Origin: Blautia_A ammoniilytica
Lineage (GTDB): Bacteria > Bacillota > Clostridia > Lachnospirales > Lachnospiraceae
Length of the DNA stretch: 64,000 bases
Reading direction: 5' to 3'
Assembly: GCF_025566965.1 (NCBI RefSeq)
Contig: NZ_JAOQJL010000020.1
Location: forward strand, 7,621 to 71,620
The first letter of the stretch is position 1, and every line of letters starts with the position of its first letter. Shown piece by piece: positions 26,879 through 34,743 of this stretch. The position numbers were made by a program, and so were the translations under genes. Under the pieces are notes generated by a model. It was given only the letters and a program-made list of their open reading frames with translations, was not told the DNA's origin and did not search any database.

Positions 26879-27835
26879 ATGGATTTTCAAGTTGTGATTC
26901 CCGTGCTGATTTCCTTTGGAATCAGTGCATTATTAGGCCCTGTTGTGATTCCTTTTCTTAAAAAGCTGAAAATGGGACAGACAGAAAGAGTAGAAGGCGT
27001 ACAGTCCCATCTGAAGAAGGCAGGGACACCTACCATGGGAGGCGTGATGTTTCTTGTATCCACAGTGATCACGGCTCTGTTTTATGTAAAGGATTATCCC
27101 AAGATCATTCCTGTGCTTTTTCTTACATTAGGCTTTGGACTGATCGGATTTCTGGACGATTATCTGAAGGTTGTGCTACGCAGGTCAGATGGACTTCTGG
27201 CATGGCAGAAGCTGATTTTACAGGTGGTTGTTACAGGGATTTTTACCTTCTATATTTTAAATTATACAGATATTTCACTGACTATGCGGATCCCGTTCTG
27301 GAGCGGACATTATCTGGATTTGGGCTGGCTGGCAGTGCCACTTCTGTTCTTTGCTGTGATCGGTACTGTAAACGGGGTGAATTTTACAGACGGTGTTGAC
27401 GGTCTGGCTTCCAGCGTTACACTGATCGTTGCAGTGTTTTTTACTGTGGTTTCCATTGGGCTGAAGTCCGGGATCGAGCCTTTTACCTGTGCGGTAGTGG
27501 GTGGTCTGATGGGATTTCTGCTTTACAATGTGTATCCTGCGAAGGTGTTTATGGGAGATACAGGTTCCCTTGCACTGGGCGGATTTGTGGCAGGCTGTGC
27601 TTACATGATGCAGATGCCTTTGTTTATTCTGATCGTAGGCCTGATCTATCTGGTAGAGGTTCTTTCAGTTATGATCCAGGTTACTTATTTTAAGGCAACT
27701 CATGGGAAGAGAATCTTCAGGATGACCCCGATCCACCATCATTTTGAACTTGGCGGATGGTCTGAGACAAGAGTTGTAGCAGTTTTTTCAATTATTACGG
27801 CAATTATGTGCCTGATCGGACTGCTGGCGCTTTAA
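26879..27835 (+). CDS. mraY: Phospho-N-acetylmuramoyl-pentapeptide transferase
   Basis: 318 residues from ATG 26879, which has AGAGGTG upstream and gives the normal MDFQVVIPVLISF start; the frame stays open to a GTG at 26819. A polytopic membrane enzyme that makes lipid I from UDP-MurNAc-pentapeptide and undecaprenyl phosphate. Seen: KKAGTPTMGGVMF (about 48-60), FLDDYLKV (catalytic Asp pair, about 93-100), NGVNFTDGVDGL (about 167-178), FMGDTGSLALGG (about 223-234) and TPIHHHFELGGW (about 284-295). It is in the canonical order before murD. Confidence 0.97.
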   Translation: MDFQVVIPVLISFGISALLGPVVIPFLKKLKMGQTERVEGVQSHLKKAGTPTMGGVMFLVSTVITALFYVKDYPKIIPVLFLTLGFGLIGFLDDYLKVVLRRSDGLLAWQKLILQVVVTGIFTFYILNYTDISLTMRIPFWSGHYLDLGWLAVPLLFFAVIGTVNGVNFTDGVDGLASSVTLIVAVFFTVVSIGLKSGIEPFTCAVVGGLMGFLLYNVYPAKVFMGDTGSLALGGFVAGCAYMMQMPLFILIVGLIYLVEVLSVMIQVTYFKATHGKRIFRMTPIHHHFELGGWSETRVVAVFSIITAIMCLIGLLAL

Positions 27836-27848
27836 GGAGGAGAAAGTC

Positions 27849-29204
27849 GTGGATTTAAAAGGAAAAAAAGTTTTCGTTTTCGGTACAGGAAAAAGCGGGA
27901 TAGGAGCTGCACAGCTTCTTGTAAAAGCAGGTGCTCTCCCAGTTATTTTTGACGGAAAAGCAGATATTGACAAAGAAGAGATCGTACATAAAATCGGAAC
28001 AGATACACCAGTGCAGGTGTATGCAGGAGAGCTGCCAGGTGAAGTACAAAAGAGTCTGGATCTGGCTGTACTTAGTCCTGGTGTTCCTACTGACCTTCCC
28101 CTTGTAAAAAGCTTTTATGCGCAGGGACTGCCAGTATGGGGCGAGGTAGAACTGGCGTACCAGACAGGAAAAGGGCAGGTTCTTGCAATTACTGGTACGA
28201 ATGGCAAGACCACTACCACCGCACTTCTTGGCAAGATCATGGCAGATGCCCGTCCTTCTGTTTTTGTTGTTGGAAATATTGGTACACCTTATACATCAAA
28301 AGCACCAAATATGAAGGAAGAAAGCATTACTGTAGCTGAGATCAGCAGCTTTCAGCTGGAGACGATCCAGGATTTTGCCCCACATGTAAGTGCGATCCTG
28401 AATATTACTGAGGATCATCTGAACCGTCATCACACTATGGAAGAATATATCCGGGTGAAGGAACTGATCACTAAGAATCAGGGACCAAAGGATGTATGTG
28501 TACTGAATTATGAGGATCCGGTCCTTCGTAAGTTTGGCGAAAACATTGTACCGGAGGTGGTTTATTTCTCCAGTGTGAGAAAGCTTCCAAAGGGTATCTA
28601 CCTGGATGGGGATATGATCACACTTCGTACAGACAAAGAAGAGATCCCGGTTGTGAAGACAGGAGACCTGAAGCTTCTGGGACAGCATAATTTTGAAAAT
28701 GTAATGGCAGCAGTTGCCATGGCATGGTATGACGGCGTAGATATGGACAGTATCCGTAAGAGTGTGTGTGAGTTTACTGCAGTTCCCCACAGGATCGAAT
28801 ATGTGACTGAGAAAAACGGTGTTGCATATTATAATGATTCCAAGGGAACCAATCCGGACGCTGCCATTCGTGGGATCAAGGCTATGAACCGTCCTACATT
28901 GCTGATCGGCGGCGGCTATGATAAAGGCTCTACTTATGACGAATGGATCCAGGCATTTGATGGTAAAGTGAAGTACCTGGTGCTGATCGGACAGACAAAG
29001 GAGAAGATCAAAGAGGCTGCAAAGAAGAATGGTTTCCATCAGATCATCCTGTGTGAAGACCTGAAGGAAGCAGTTCAGGTATGTGCGCAAAAGGCAGAGC
29101 CAGGTGATGCAGTGCTTCTTTCACCTGCCTGTGCAAGCTGGGGGCAGTTTGATAATTATGAGCAGAGAGGTGACATATTTAAGGAGCTTGTTTCATATCT
29201 TTAA
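27849..29204 (+). CDS. murD: UDP-N-acetylmuramoylalanine--D-glutamate ligase
   Basis: 451 residues from GTG 27849 with AAGGAGGAG 8 nt upstream. Adds D-Glu to UDP-MurNAc-L-Ala with ATP. Seen: VFGTGKSGIGAAQLL (uridine-binding start), SPGVP, ITGTNGKTTTTALLG (ATP loop, about 113-127), ILNITEDHLNRH (about 181-192), HNFENVMAA and YNDSKGTNPDAA (about 328-339). It lies 13 nt after mraY and precedes ftsW. Confidence 0.97.
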   Translation: MDLKGKKVFVFGTGKSGIGAAQLLVKAGALPVIFDGKADIDKEEIVHKIGTDTPVQVYAGELPGEVQKSLDLAVLSPGVPTDLPLVKSFYAQGLPVWGEVELAYQTGKGQVLAITGTNGKTTTTALLGKIMADARPSVFVVGNIGTPYTSKAPNMKEESITVAEISSFQLETIQDFAPHVSAILNITEDHLNRHHTMEEYIRVKELITKNQGPKDVCVLNYEDPVLRKFGENIVPEVVYFSSVRKLPKGIYLDGDMITLRTDKEEIPVVKTGDLKLLGQHNFENVMAAVAMAWYDGVDMDSIRKSVCEFTAVPHRIEYVTEKNGVAYYNDSKGTNPDAAIRGIKAMNRPTLLIGGGYDKGSTYDEWIQAFDGKVKYLVLIGQTKEKIKEAAKKNGFHQIILCEDLKEAVQVCAQKAEPGDAVLLSPACASWGQFDNYEQRGDIFKELVSYL

Positions 29205-29229
29205 ATAAAAGAATGATCCGGGAGATTTT

Positions 29230-30345
29230 ATGGCATCAGGAAAGAAACAGGGCTATTCAGAAGCAGACAGGATTTTACTTACGCTGGTGCTGATCCTTGC
29301 GGTCTTTGGAGTGACCATGCTTTTCTCAACCAGTGAATATAATGGCAGAGTACGTTTCGGCGACTCTGCCTATTATTTTAAGAAACAGTTATTTGCTATG
29401 TCCCTGGGGTTTCTGGCTATGTATCTGGTTGCAGGAATGGATTATCACTTTTTTATCCGCCTGGCACCGGCAGCCTATGCAGCTTCCTTAGGTCTGTCAG
29501 CAGCAGTGCTGGTGGTGGGGCAAGAGATCAATGGTTCCAAGCGGTGGCTGAATCTGGGACCATTGTCTTTTCAGCCTTCAGAATTTGCAAAAGTGGCAGT
29601 GATCCTTTTTTTGGTTTGGCAGATCCAGCAAACCAAAAGCAGCACTTCTGGTTTGTGGTTTATGGGACGGACCCTTGTATCACTTCTTCCGGTGATAGGA
29701 CTTGTGGGCTCCAATAATCTGAGCACAGCTATTATTATCCTTGGGATCGGAGTGGCGCTGATTTTTGCGTCAAACTCCAGATATGCCTGCTTTCTTGGTA
29801 TAGGTGCTGCAGGCGTGGCAGTTGCCGTGTTGTTTCTGGCAGCAGAAAGCTATCGGCTGGAACGTCTGGCTATCTGGCGGGATCCGGAAAAATACGAAAA
29901 AGGTTTTCAGACTATTCAGGGGCTGTATGCTATTGGAAGCGGAGGACTGTTTGGTAGAGGGCTGGGAAGCAGTATACAAAAACTGGGATTTGTGCCGGAA
30001 GCCCAGAATGATATGATTTTTTCTATTATTTGCGAAGAACTGGGGCTTACCGGGGCATTGATATTGATTTTGATTTTCGGACTGCTGATCTGGAGACTAT
30101 GTGTGATCGCCACTCGGTGTACGGATCTGGCAGGAACTTTGATCTGCACCGGGATCATGGCCCATATGGCTATTCAGGTGATCCTGAATATTGCTGTAGT
30201 AACAAATACCATTCCAAACACAGGCATTACACTGCCCTTTGTCAGCTATGGAGGAACCTCTGTGGTTTTTCTGATGGGAGAAATGGGGCTGGCTCTTAGC
30301 GTGAGCAGTCACAAACAGCATTTCTTTACATATACTAAAGGGTAA
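29230..30345 (+). CDS. ftsW: SEDS-family peptidoglycan glycosyltransferase FtsW/SpoVE
   Basis: 371 residues with about 10 hydrophobic helices. Polymerises lipid II at the septum together with a class B PBP. Seen: SSEY-like TSEYNGRV loop, NGSKRWLNLGPLSFQPSEFAKV (two blocks, about 98-119), the central LIxGLSTA-like SNNLSTAIIILG, YAIGSGGLFGRGLG (about 235-248), AQNDMIFSIICEELG and PNTGITLPFVSYGGTS (about 328-343). No murG or murC follows, unlike Bacillus or E. coli. RodA is a paralogue, but position in the dcw cluster supports FtsW or SpoVE. Confidence 0.93.
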   Translation: MASGKKQGYSEADRILLTLVLILAVFGVTMLFSTSEYNGRVRFGDSAYYFKKQLFAMSLGFLAMYLVAGMDYHFFIRLAPAAYAASLGLSAAVLVVGQEINGSKRWLNLGPLSFQPSEFAKVAVILFLVWQIQQTKSSTSGLWFMGRTLVSLLPVIGLVGSNNLSTAIIILGIGVALIFASNSRYACFLGIGAAGVAVAVLFLAAESYRLERLAIWRDPEKYEKGFQTIQGLYAIGSGGLFGRGLGSSIQKLGFVPEAQNDMIFSIICEELGLTGALILILIFGLLIWRLCVIATRCTDLAGTLICTGIMAHMAIQVILNIAVVTNTIPNTGITLPFVSYGGTSVVFLMGEMGLALSVSSHKQHFFTYTKG

Positions 30346-30359
30346 GAGGCTCTTTAGGA

Positions 30360-31655
30360 GTGAAAAGCTTGGATGATTACATCTGTATCGTGGGTGGTAA
30401 GCCATTAAAAGGAACCATTTCTGTACAGGGATCAAAGAATGCGGCGCTTCCCATGATGGCAGCGTCCCTGCTGCACAGAGGCGTAAGTGTTCTTAAGACA
30501 TGTCCCAGGATCGCAGATGTTTTTTGTATGGAGAAGATCCTTCAGGCATTGGGAGCAGCTACCTGGTGGGAGGATCATGATCTATATATGGACTGCACAA
30601 ATGCAGACAAAGAAGAAATACCGGAAATGTATACAGGACGTATGCGGTCATCGGTTATTCTGCTTGGAGCCATGCTTGCCAGGAATGGTAAAGGTACGCT
30701 TGGGTATCCGGGAGGCTGCGTAATTGGCAGCAGGCCTATAGACCTGCATTTTTATGCACTAAGACAGCTTGGGGCTGTGATCCAAAAAGATCAGGTGATC
30801 CAGGGAACTGCTCCGTCAGGCCTTTGGGGAAATCAGATATTGTTTCCAAAAAGAAGTGTGGGTGCTACACAACAGGCTATTCTGGCTGCTGTGCTTGCAA
30901 AGGGAAATACAATTATAAAAAATTCTGCCAGGGAACCGGAAATTCTTTGGCTTTGCAGATATTTAAAAACAATGGGAGCGCAGATCAAAGGAGAGGGAAC
31001 GGACTGTATTTTTATAGAGGGAAGGGATGAATTAGGAGCCGGATATATGAAGATTCCTCCGGACCGGATCGTTGCAGGAACTTATATTTGTGCCGCAGCA
31101 GCCACAAGAAGTGAGATCACACTGGAAAATGTACCGGAAGGTGAGCTGGATGCCTTTCTGGATGTATATTGCAAAATGGGTGGACAATATAAAGGGAAGA
31201 GTGGTAAACTAATAGTCAATGGACAGAACATCCACTGTCCGGTAAAGCTTCTTAAGACGGATGTTTATCCTGGATTTCCTACAGACCTGCAATCACAGGT
31301 TATGTCAGTTCTGACTACAGTGACCGGGAAAAGCCTGATCCGGGAACAGATTTTTGAGGATCGTTATAAGGCTGCAGGAGAACTGGTGAAGATGGGAGCA
31401 CATATAAACATCTGCGGCAGGGAAGCTTATATAGAAGGTGGATATCCATTATATGGCAGGCAGGTAACTGCCAGGGAGCTTCGGGGCGGTGCCGCTTTGG
31501 TGATTGCCGCCTTGTGTGCCAAAGGTACCACAAAGATCAGTGGATATTCATTTATCAGTAGAGGCTATGAGAACATCTGTCAGGATCTTGCTGGCGCAGG
31601 TGCCAGGATCAGCCTGGGCAGAGCTACAGACAGCCGAGGCATTCTTGAATATTAA
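30360..31655 (+). CDS. murA: UDP-N-acetylglucosamine 1-carboxyvinyltransferase
   Basis: 431 residues from GTG 30360; a TTG at 30369 with AGGAG 8 nt upstream is an equally good start. Transfers enolpyruvate from PEP to UDP-GlcNAc, the first committed peptidoglycan step and the target of fosfomycin. Seen: GSKNAALPMMAASLL (about 22-36), the active-site loop PGGCVIGSRPIDLH (about 116-129), whose Cys is the usual catalytic and fosfomycin-binding residue, and YPGFPTDLQSQ (about 302-312). In the dcw cluster between ftsW and ftsQ, as in many clostridia. Confidence 0.95.
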   Translation: MKSLDDYICIVGGKPLKGTISVQGSKNAALPMMAASLLHRGVSVLKTCPRIADVFCMEKILQALGAATWWEDHDLYMDCTNADKEEIPEMYTGRMRSSVILLGAMLARNGKGTLGYPGGCVIGSRPIDLHFYALRQLGAVIQKDQVIQGTAPSGLWGNQILFPKRSVGATQQAILAAVLAKGNTIIKNSAREPEILWLCRYLKTMGAQIKGEGTDCIFIEGRDELGAGYMKIPPDRIVAGTYICAAAATRSEITLENVPEGELDAFLDVYCKMGGQYKGKSGKLIVNGQNIHCPVKLLKTDVYPGFPTDLQSQVMSVLTTVTGKSLIREQIFEDRYKAAGELVKMGAHINICGREAYIEGGYPLYGRQVTARELRGGAALVIAALCAKGTTKISGYSFISRGYENICQDLAGAGARISLGRATDSRGILEY

Positions 31656-31665
31656 AGGATGGATT

Positions 31666-32772
31666 ATGGGAACTGGAGATAACGGAGAAACGTCTGTGTT
31701 TGATAAAAAAACAAAAAAAATAATATGGGGAACCCTGGCGGCAGTGCTGCTGACAGGCATTATCTTTTTCTTTTCCTTTTTCCGGGTCAGGACCATTGAA
31801 GTTATGGGCAGTACTCATTATACCCAGGATCAGGTAAAGGAGATGGCTCTGCAGGGTTCCTTCATGAGCAATACGGTGCTGGCTTCTTTTTTTCATAAAA
31901 ATGAGCAGGTCAGCGACATGCCTTTTGTAGAAGGATACAGTGTTTCTATGACTGGCAGGGATACCATCTGTATCAGTGTAAAAGAAAAGAAAGTAGTAGG
32001 CTGCATCCCTTATCTGGATAATTATATTTACTTTGACAGAAACGGAGTCTTTGTTGAAGGCCTGAAGACCAGAGATGAGAAGGTACCTTTTTTTGATGGG
32101 ATCCAGGTAGATAAGGTAGTTTTGAATGAAAAGCTTCCACTGAAAGGGAAAACAATTCTGAATACTGCTGTAGCACTTGCAACTATTTTTCAGAAGAATG
32201 ACACAGTGCCGGATCACATCCAGATTGATGATAAGTCCAGGATCAGTCTGATTTATGGGGATGTTACCGTTATACTTGGGGAGGACAGGCTGCTAGAGGA
32301 CAAGATGACAAGGGCGATTGCCATCCTGCCAAAGCTTTCCGGGCAAAAAGGGATCCTTCATATGGAGAATATTACCGAGACTGAAAAGAATTGTACCTTC
32401 GAAGCAGAGGTAGAACCGGTAACTGCTGAGAACTGGACCGGTGGATATGATGAAAATGGAGAATATACCGGTGATGGGGAATATGACGAAAATGGCAAGT
32501 ATGTAGGGGCAAAGCCCAAAAGTGAACTGGATTATGCCCTTGAAAACTGGCATGGCGGATATGACGGAGAGGGAGATTATACTGGTGAGGGCGAGTATGA
32601 TGCCAACTGGAATTATGTGGGGCCTAAGCCTACCGAAGAAAGTATAGCAGCCAATGGAGACTGGCATGGTGGGTATCTGGAAGACGGAAGTTATACAGGA
32701 ACTGGTGAATATGACCATGACGGCAACTATGTAGGTCCTAATCCCAATGCAGGGAATGACGAATATTCGTGA
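31666..32772 (+). CDS. ftsQ: Cell division protein FtsQ/DivIB with three C-terminal tandem repeats
   Basis: 368 residues from ATG 31666 (AAGGA 6 nt upstream; the frame stays open back into murA but the earlier part is a shadow). Short cytoplasmic N-terminus, transmembrane helix (about 18-40), POTRA domain (FFRVRTIEVMGSTHYTQDQV, about 40-110), then the beta domain to about 250. FtsQ links FtsL/DivIC to the septal synthases. From residue 255 there are three repeats of exactly 38 residues (DNA starts 32431, 32545, 32659), each with W-x-G-G-Y, a GEY and a final YVG-P. These are unusual for FtsQ. Confidence 0.88.
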   Translation: MGTGDNGETSVFDKKTKKIIWGTLAAVLLTGIIFFFSFFRVRTIEVMGSTHYTQDQVKEMALQGSFMSNTVLASFFHKNEQVSDMPFVEGYSVSMTGRDTICISVKEKKVVGCIPYLDNYIYFDRNGVFVEGLKTRDEKVPFFDGIQVDKVVLNEKLPLKGKTILNTAVALATIFQKNDTVPDHIQIDDKSRISLIYGDVTVILGEDRLLEDKMTRAIAILPKLSGQKGILHMENITETEKNCTFEAEVEPVTAENWTGGYDENGEYTGDGEYDENGKYVGAKPKSELDYALENWHGGYDGEGDYTGEGEYDANWNYVGPKPTEESIAANGDWHGGYLEDGSYTGTGEYDHDGNYVGPNPNAGNDEYS

Positions 32773-32900
32773 AAAAAGTATAAAAAAACAAAATTAGTAG
32801 TTGATTAATTCAAAAAAAAAATATATGATATATCTATATGTAGCTTGATACAAATAAACTTGACTTGAATATCAGGTATAGAAATAAAGGAGGAAGTACA

Positions 32901-34061
32901 TTGTTAGAGATTATGTCAAATGAGGCAGAGTCATCTGCGAAGATTATTGTAATCGGCGTAGGTGGAGCTGGTAATAATGCAGTGAACAGAATGGTGGAAG
33001 AAGCCATTGGCGGGGTAGAGTTTGTAGGTGTGAATACCGATAAACAGGCTTTAACTCTGTGCAAAGCTCCAACTGTACTTCAGATTGGCGAAAAGATTAC
33101 CAAAGGACTTGGTGCGGGTGCACAGCCAGAGGTTGGACAGAAGGCAGCAGAGGAAAGTATAGAAGAAGTGAAGCAGATCATGGAAGGTGCAGATATGGTT
33201 TTCGTTACCTGCGGTATGGGTGGCGGTACCGGTACAGGAGCTGCTCCGGTGATTGCAGCAGCAGCAAAGGAGATGGGTATCCTTACTGTTGGTGTTGTTA
33301 CAAAGCCTTTCCGCTTTGAAGCAAAGACCCGTATGAACAATGCACTTGCAGGTATTGAGAATCTGAAGAAAGCAGTGGATACACTGATCGTGATCCCGAA
33401 TGATAAATTACTGGAGATCGTTGACCGCCGGACTACTATGCCGGAGGCACTGCGTAAGGCTGATGAAGTACTTCAGCAGGCAGTTCAGGGTATTACAGAC
33501 CTGATTAATCTGCCGGCACTGATCAATCTTGACTTTGCAGATGTACAGACCGTTATGACAGATAAGGGTATTGCACACATCGGTATTGGTGAGGCCAGAG
33601 GTGATGACAAGGCTATGGAGGCTGTTCAGCAGGCTGTTTCTTCTCCGCTTCTTGAGACTACCATTAAAGGTGCTACACACGTTATCATTAATATTTCCGG
33701 TGATATTTCCCTTATGGATGCCAATGATGCAGCCAGCTATGTACAGGAGCTTACAGGAGAGGATGCAAATATCATCTTTGGTGCAATGTATGATGATTCA
33801 GTTGCTGATTATGCAAGGATCACTGTTATTGCTACAGGCCTTAGTGATGCAGCGCAGAATACCAGTCCTTTTGGCAACAGAAGCAGCAATGCATCTTTTA
33901 ATGCCAAAAGACCGGCAGCACAGACAAGCACAACATCTTCTTTTAAGATGCCAAGCTTCAGTATGCCTACTATGAATGCAACACCATTTACTGCGAAGAC
34001 ACCTTCCAGTACAGTGCAGAAGAAGGATATCCAGATTCCGGATTTCCTTAAGAACCGCTAA
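32901..34061 (+). CDS. ftsZ: Cell division protein FtsZ
   Basis: 386 residues from TTG 32901, which has AGGAGG 7 nt upstream; ATG 32913 would be 19 nt from that site. Tubulin-like GTPase forming the Z-ring. Seen: GVGGAGNNAVNRM (about 20-32), the GGGTGTGAAPVIA signature (about 108-120), the T7 loop with NLDFADV (about 206-212) and a linker rich in Ser, Thr, Ala ending in DIQIPDFLKNR, the conserved C-terminal peptide that binds SepF or FtsA. No ftsA lies before it. An AT-rich 130-base gap separates it from ftsQ, which may hold its own promoter. Confidence 0.98.
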   Translation: MLEIMSNEAESSAKIIVIGVGGAGNNAVNRMVEEAIGGVEFVGVNTDKQALTLCKAPTVLQIGEKITKGLGAGAQPEVGQKAAEESIEEVKQIMEGADMVFVTCGMGGGTGTGAAPVIAAAAKEMGILTVGVVTKPFRFEAKTRMNNALAGIENLKKAVDTLIVIPNDKLLEIVDRRTTMPEALRKADEVLQQAVQGITDLINLPALINLDFADVQTVMTDKGIAHIGIGEARGDDKAMEAVQQAVSSPLLETTIKGATHVIINISGDISLMDANDAASYVQELTGEDANIIFGAMYDDSVADYARITVIATGLSDAAQNTSPFGNRSSNASFNAKRPAAQTSTTSSFKMPSFSMPTMNATPFTAKTPSSTVQKKDIQIPDFLKNR

Positions 34062-34083
34062 TCAATTCTTTATGAAATATCAG

Positions 34084-34132
34084 GGCTGTGACACAGCAGG
34101 GAGTAAGTTCCTACTGTGCCGCAGCTTTTTTT
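34084..34132. terminator. Terminator after ftsZ
   Basis: A long stem with arms near 34085-34104 and 34108-34126 (some G-U), loop GTAAG, then TTTTTTT. It ends the dcw transcript and may also stop the convergent DUF1540 gene. Confidence 0.8.
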
Positions 34133-34137
34133 ACATT

Positions 34138-34458
34138 TTAGCACTTACAGGCAAAGGTTCCACACTTGGTTTCGTGGCAGCACTGTGCCCTGGAACCATC
34201 TACATCAACAGCTGCTGCTGTACATTTGCAATTGTCATTGTATGCACAGTTGTGGGCTTTACATTCAATCTGGATCTTTTCGCAGCCGCAGCGGCACTCC
34301 ATACCATTTGTTGCTGCATCAGATTTTTCCTGAAAGCTTCCACAGCAGGTTTCATCTGCAATGTGGGCACTTTCACCCATAACATTGATCTCACCTCTGG
34401 AACACTGACGGGCGTCATTATAAACACAGTTAGCAGCTGAACATTTTAAAATCGTCAT
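34138..34458 (-). CDS. DUF1540 protein, two Cys-rich repeats
   Basis: 106 residues from ATG at 34458 (complement). That start has AGGAGG 7 nt upstream on the minus strand; an ATG two codons earlier would be only 1 nt from it. Two DUF1540 units are seen: CSAANCVYNDARQCSRGEINV ... CCGSF (about 5-45) and CKAHNCAYNDNCKCTAAAVDV ... CGTF (about 65-102), each with about six cysteines spaced to bind metal. Function is unknown; clostridial members are small, abundant and sometimes seen in spores. Convergent with ftsZ and divergent from thiC. Confidence 0.88.
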   Translation of the reverse strand: MTILKCSAANCVYNDARQCSRGEINVMGESAHIADETCCGSFQEKSDAATNGMECRCGCEKIQIECKAHNCAYNDNCKCTAAAVDVDGSRAQCCHETKCGTFACKC

Positions 34459-34558
34459 GATCATTCCTCCTTTTATTAGATGCAGGGCATCTTTGTATAT
34501 ACAAGGATAGTATCTGCGTTTTGCTATGTAATATGTATGGAAAATTATAGTAAAAATA

Positions 34559-34587
34559 TTGCAAAGCTATCTTTGCTGCGCTATAAT
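34559..34587 (+). promoter_or_regulatory. Promoter of the thiC riboswitch transcript
   Basis: TTGCAA, 17 nt, TATAAT. Transcription would begin about 10 bases before the riboswitch. Confidence 0.8.
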
Positions 34588-34599
34588 ATGAGCATGAAA

Positions 34600-34687
34600 A
34601 AGGGGAGCTGGCGAAAACCGGCTGAGAGGAAACGTGATTCCGTTTTGACCCGTAACCTGATTTGGATAATGCCAACGTAGGGAAGAG
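34600..34687 (+). promoter_or_regulatory. TPP riboswitch (THI element)
   Basis: Conserved core read directly: GGGGAGCTGGC, CTGAGAGG, then ACCCGTAACCTGATTTGG, ATAATGCCAACGTAGGGAA. This is the standard thiamine pyrophosphate aptamer. It is followed at once by a terminator whose T run ends 1 nt before ATG 34729, so ligand binding should end transcription before thiC. Confidence 0.95.
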
Positions 34688-34694
34688 GATGAGT

Positions 34695-34728
34695 AGTCTC
34701 TGCTTTTAGTATGGCAGAGGCTTTTTTT
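34695..34728 (+). terminator. Riboswitch expression-platform terminator
   Basis: A 9-bp stem, 34695-34703 with 34714-34722, one G-U, loop of about 10, then TTTTTTT. It lies directly between the TPP aptamer and the thiC ribosome binding site. Confidence 0.9.
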
Positions 34729-34743
34729 ATGGAGGAAAAAAGA

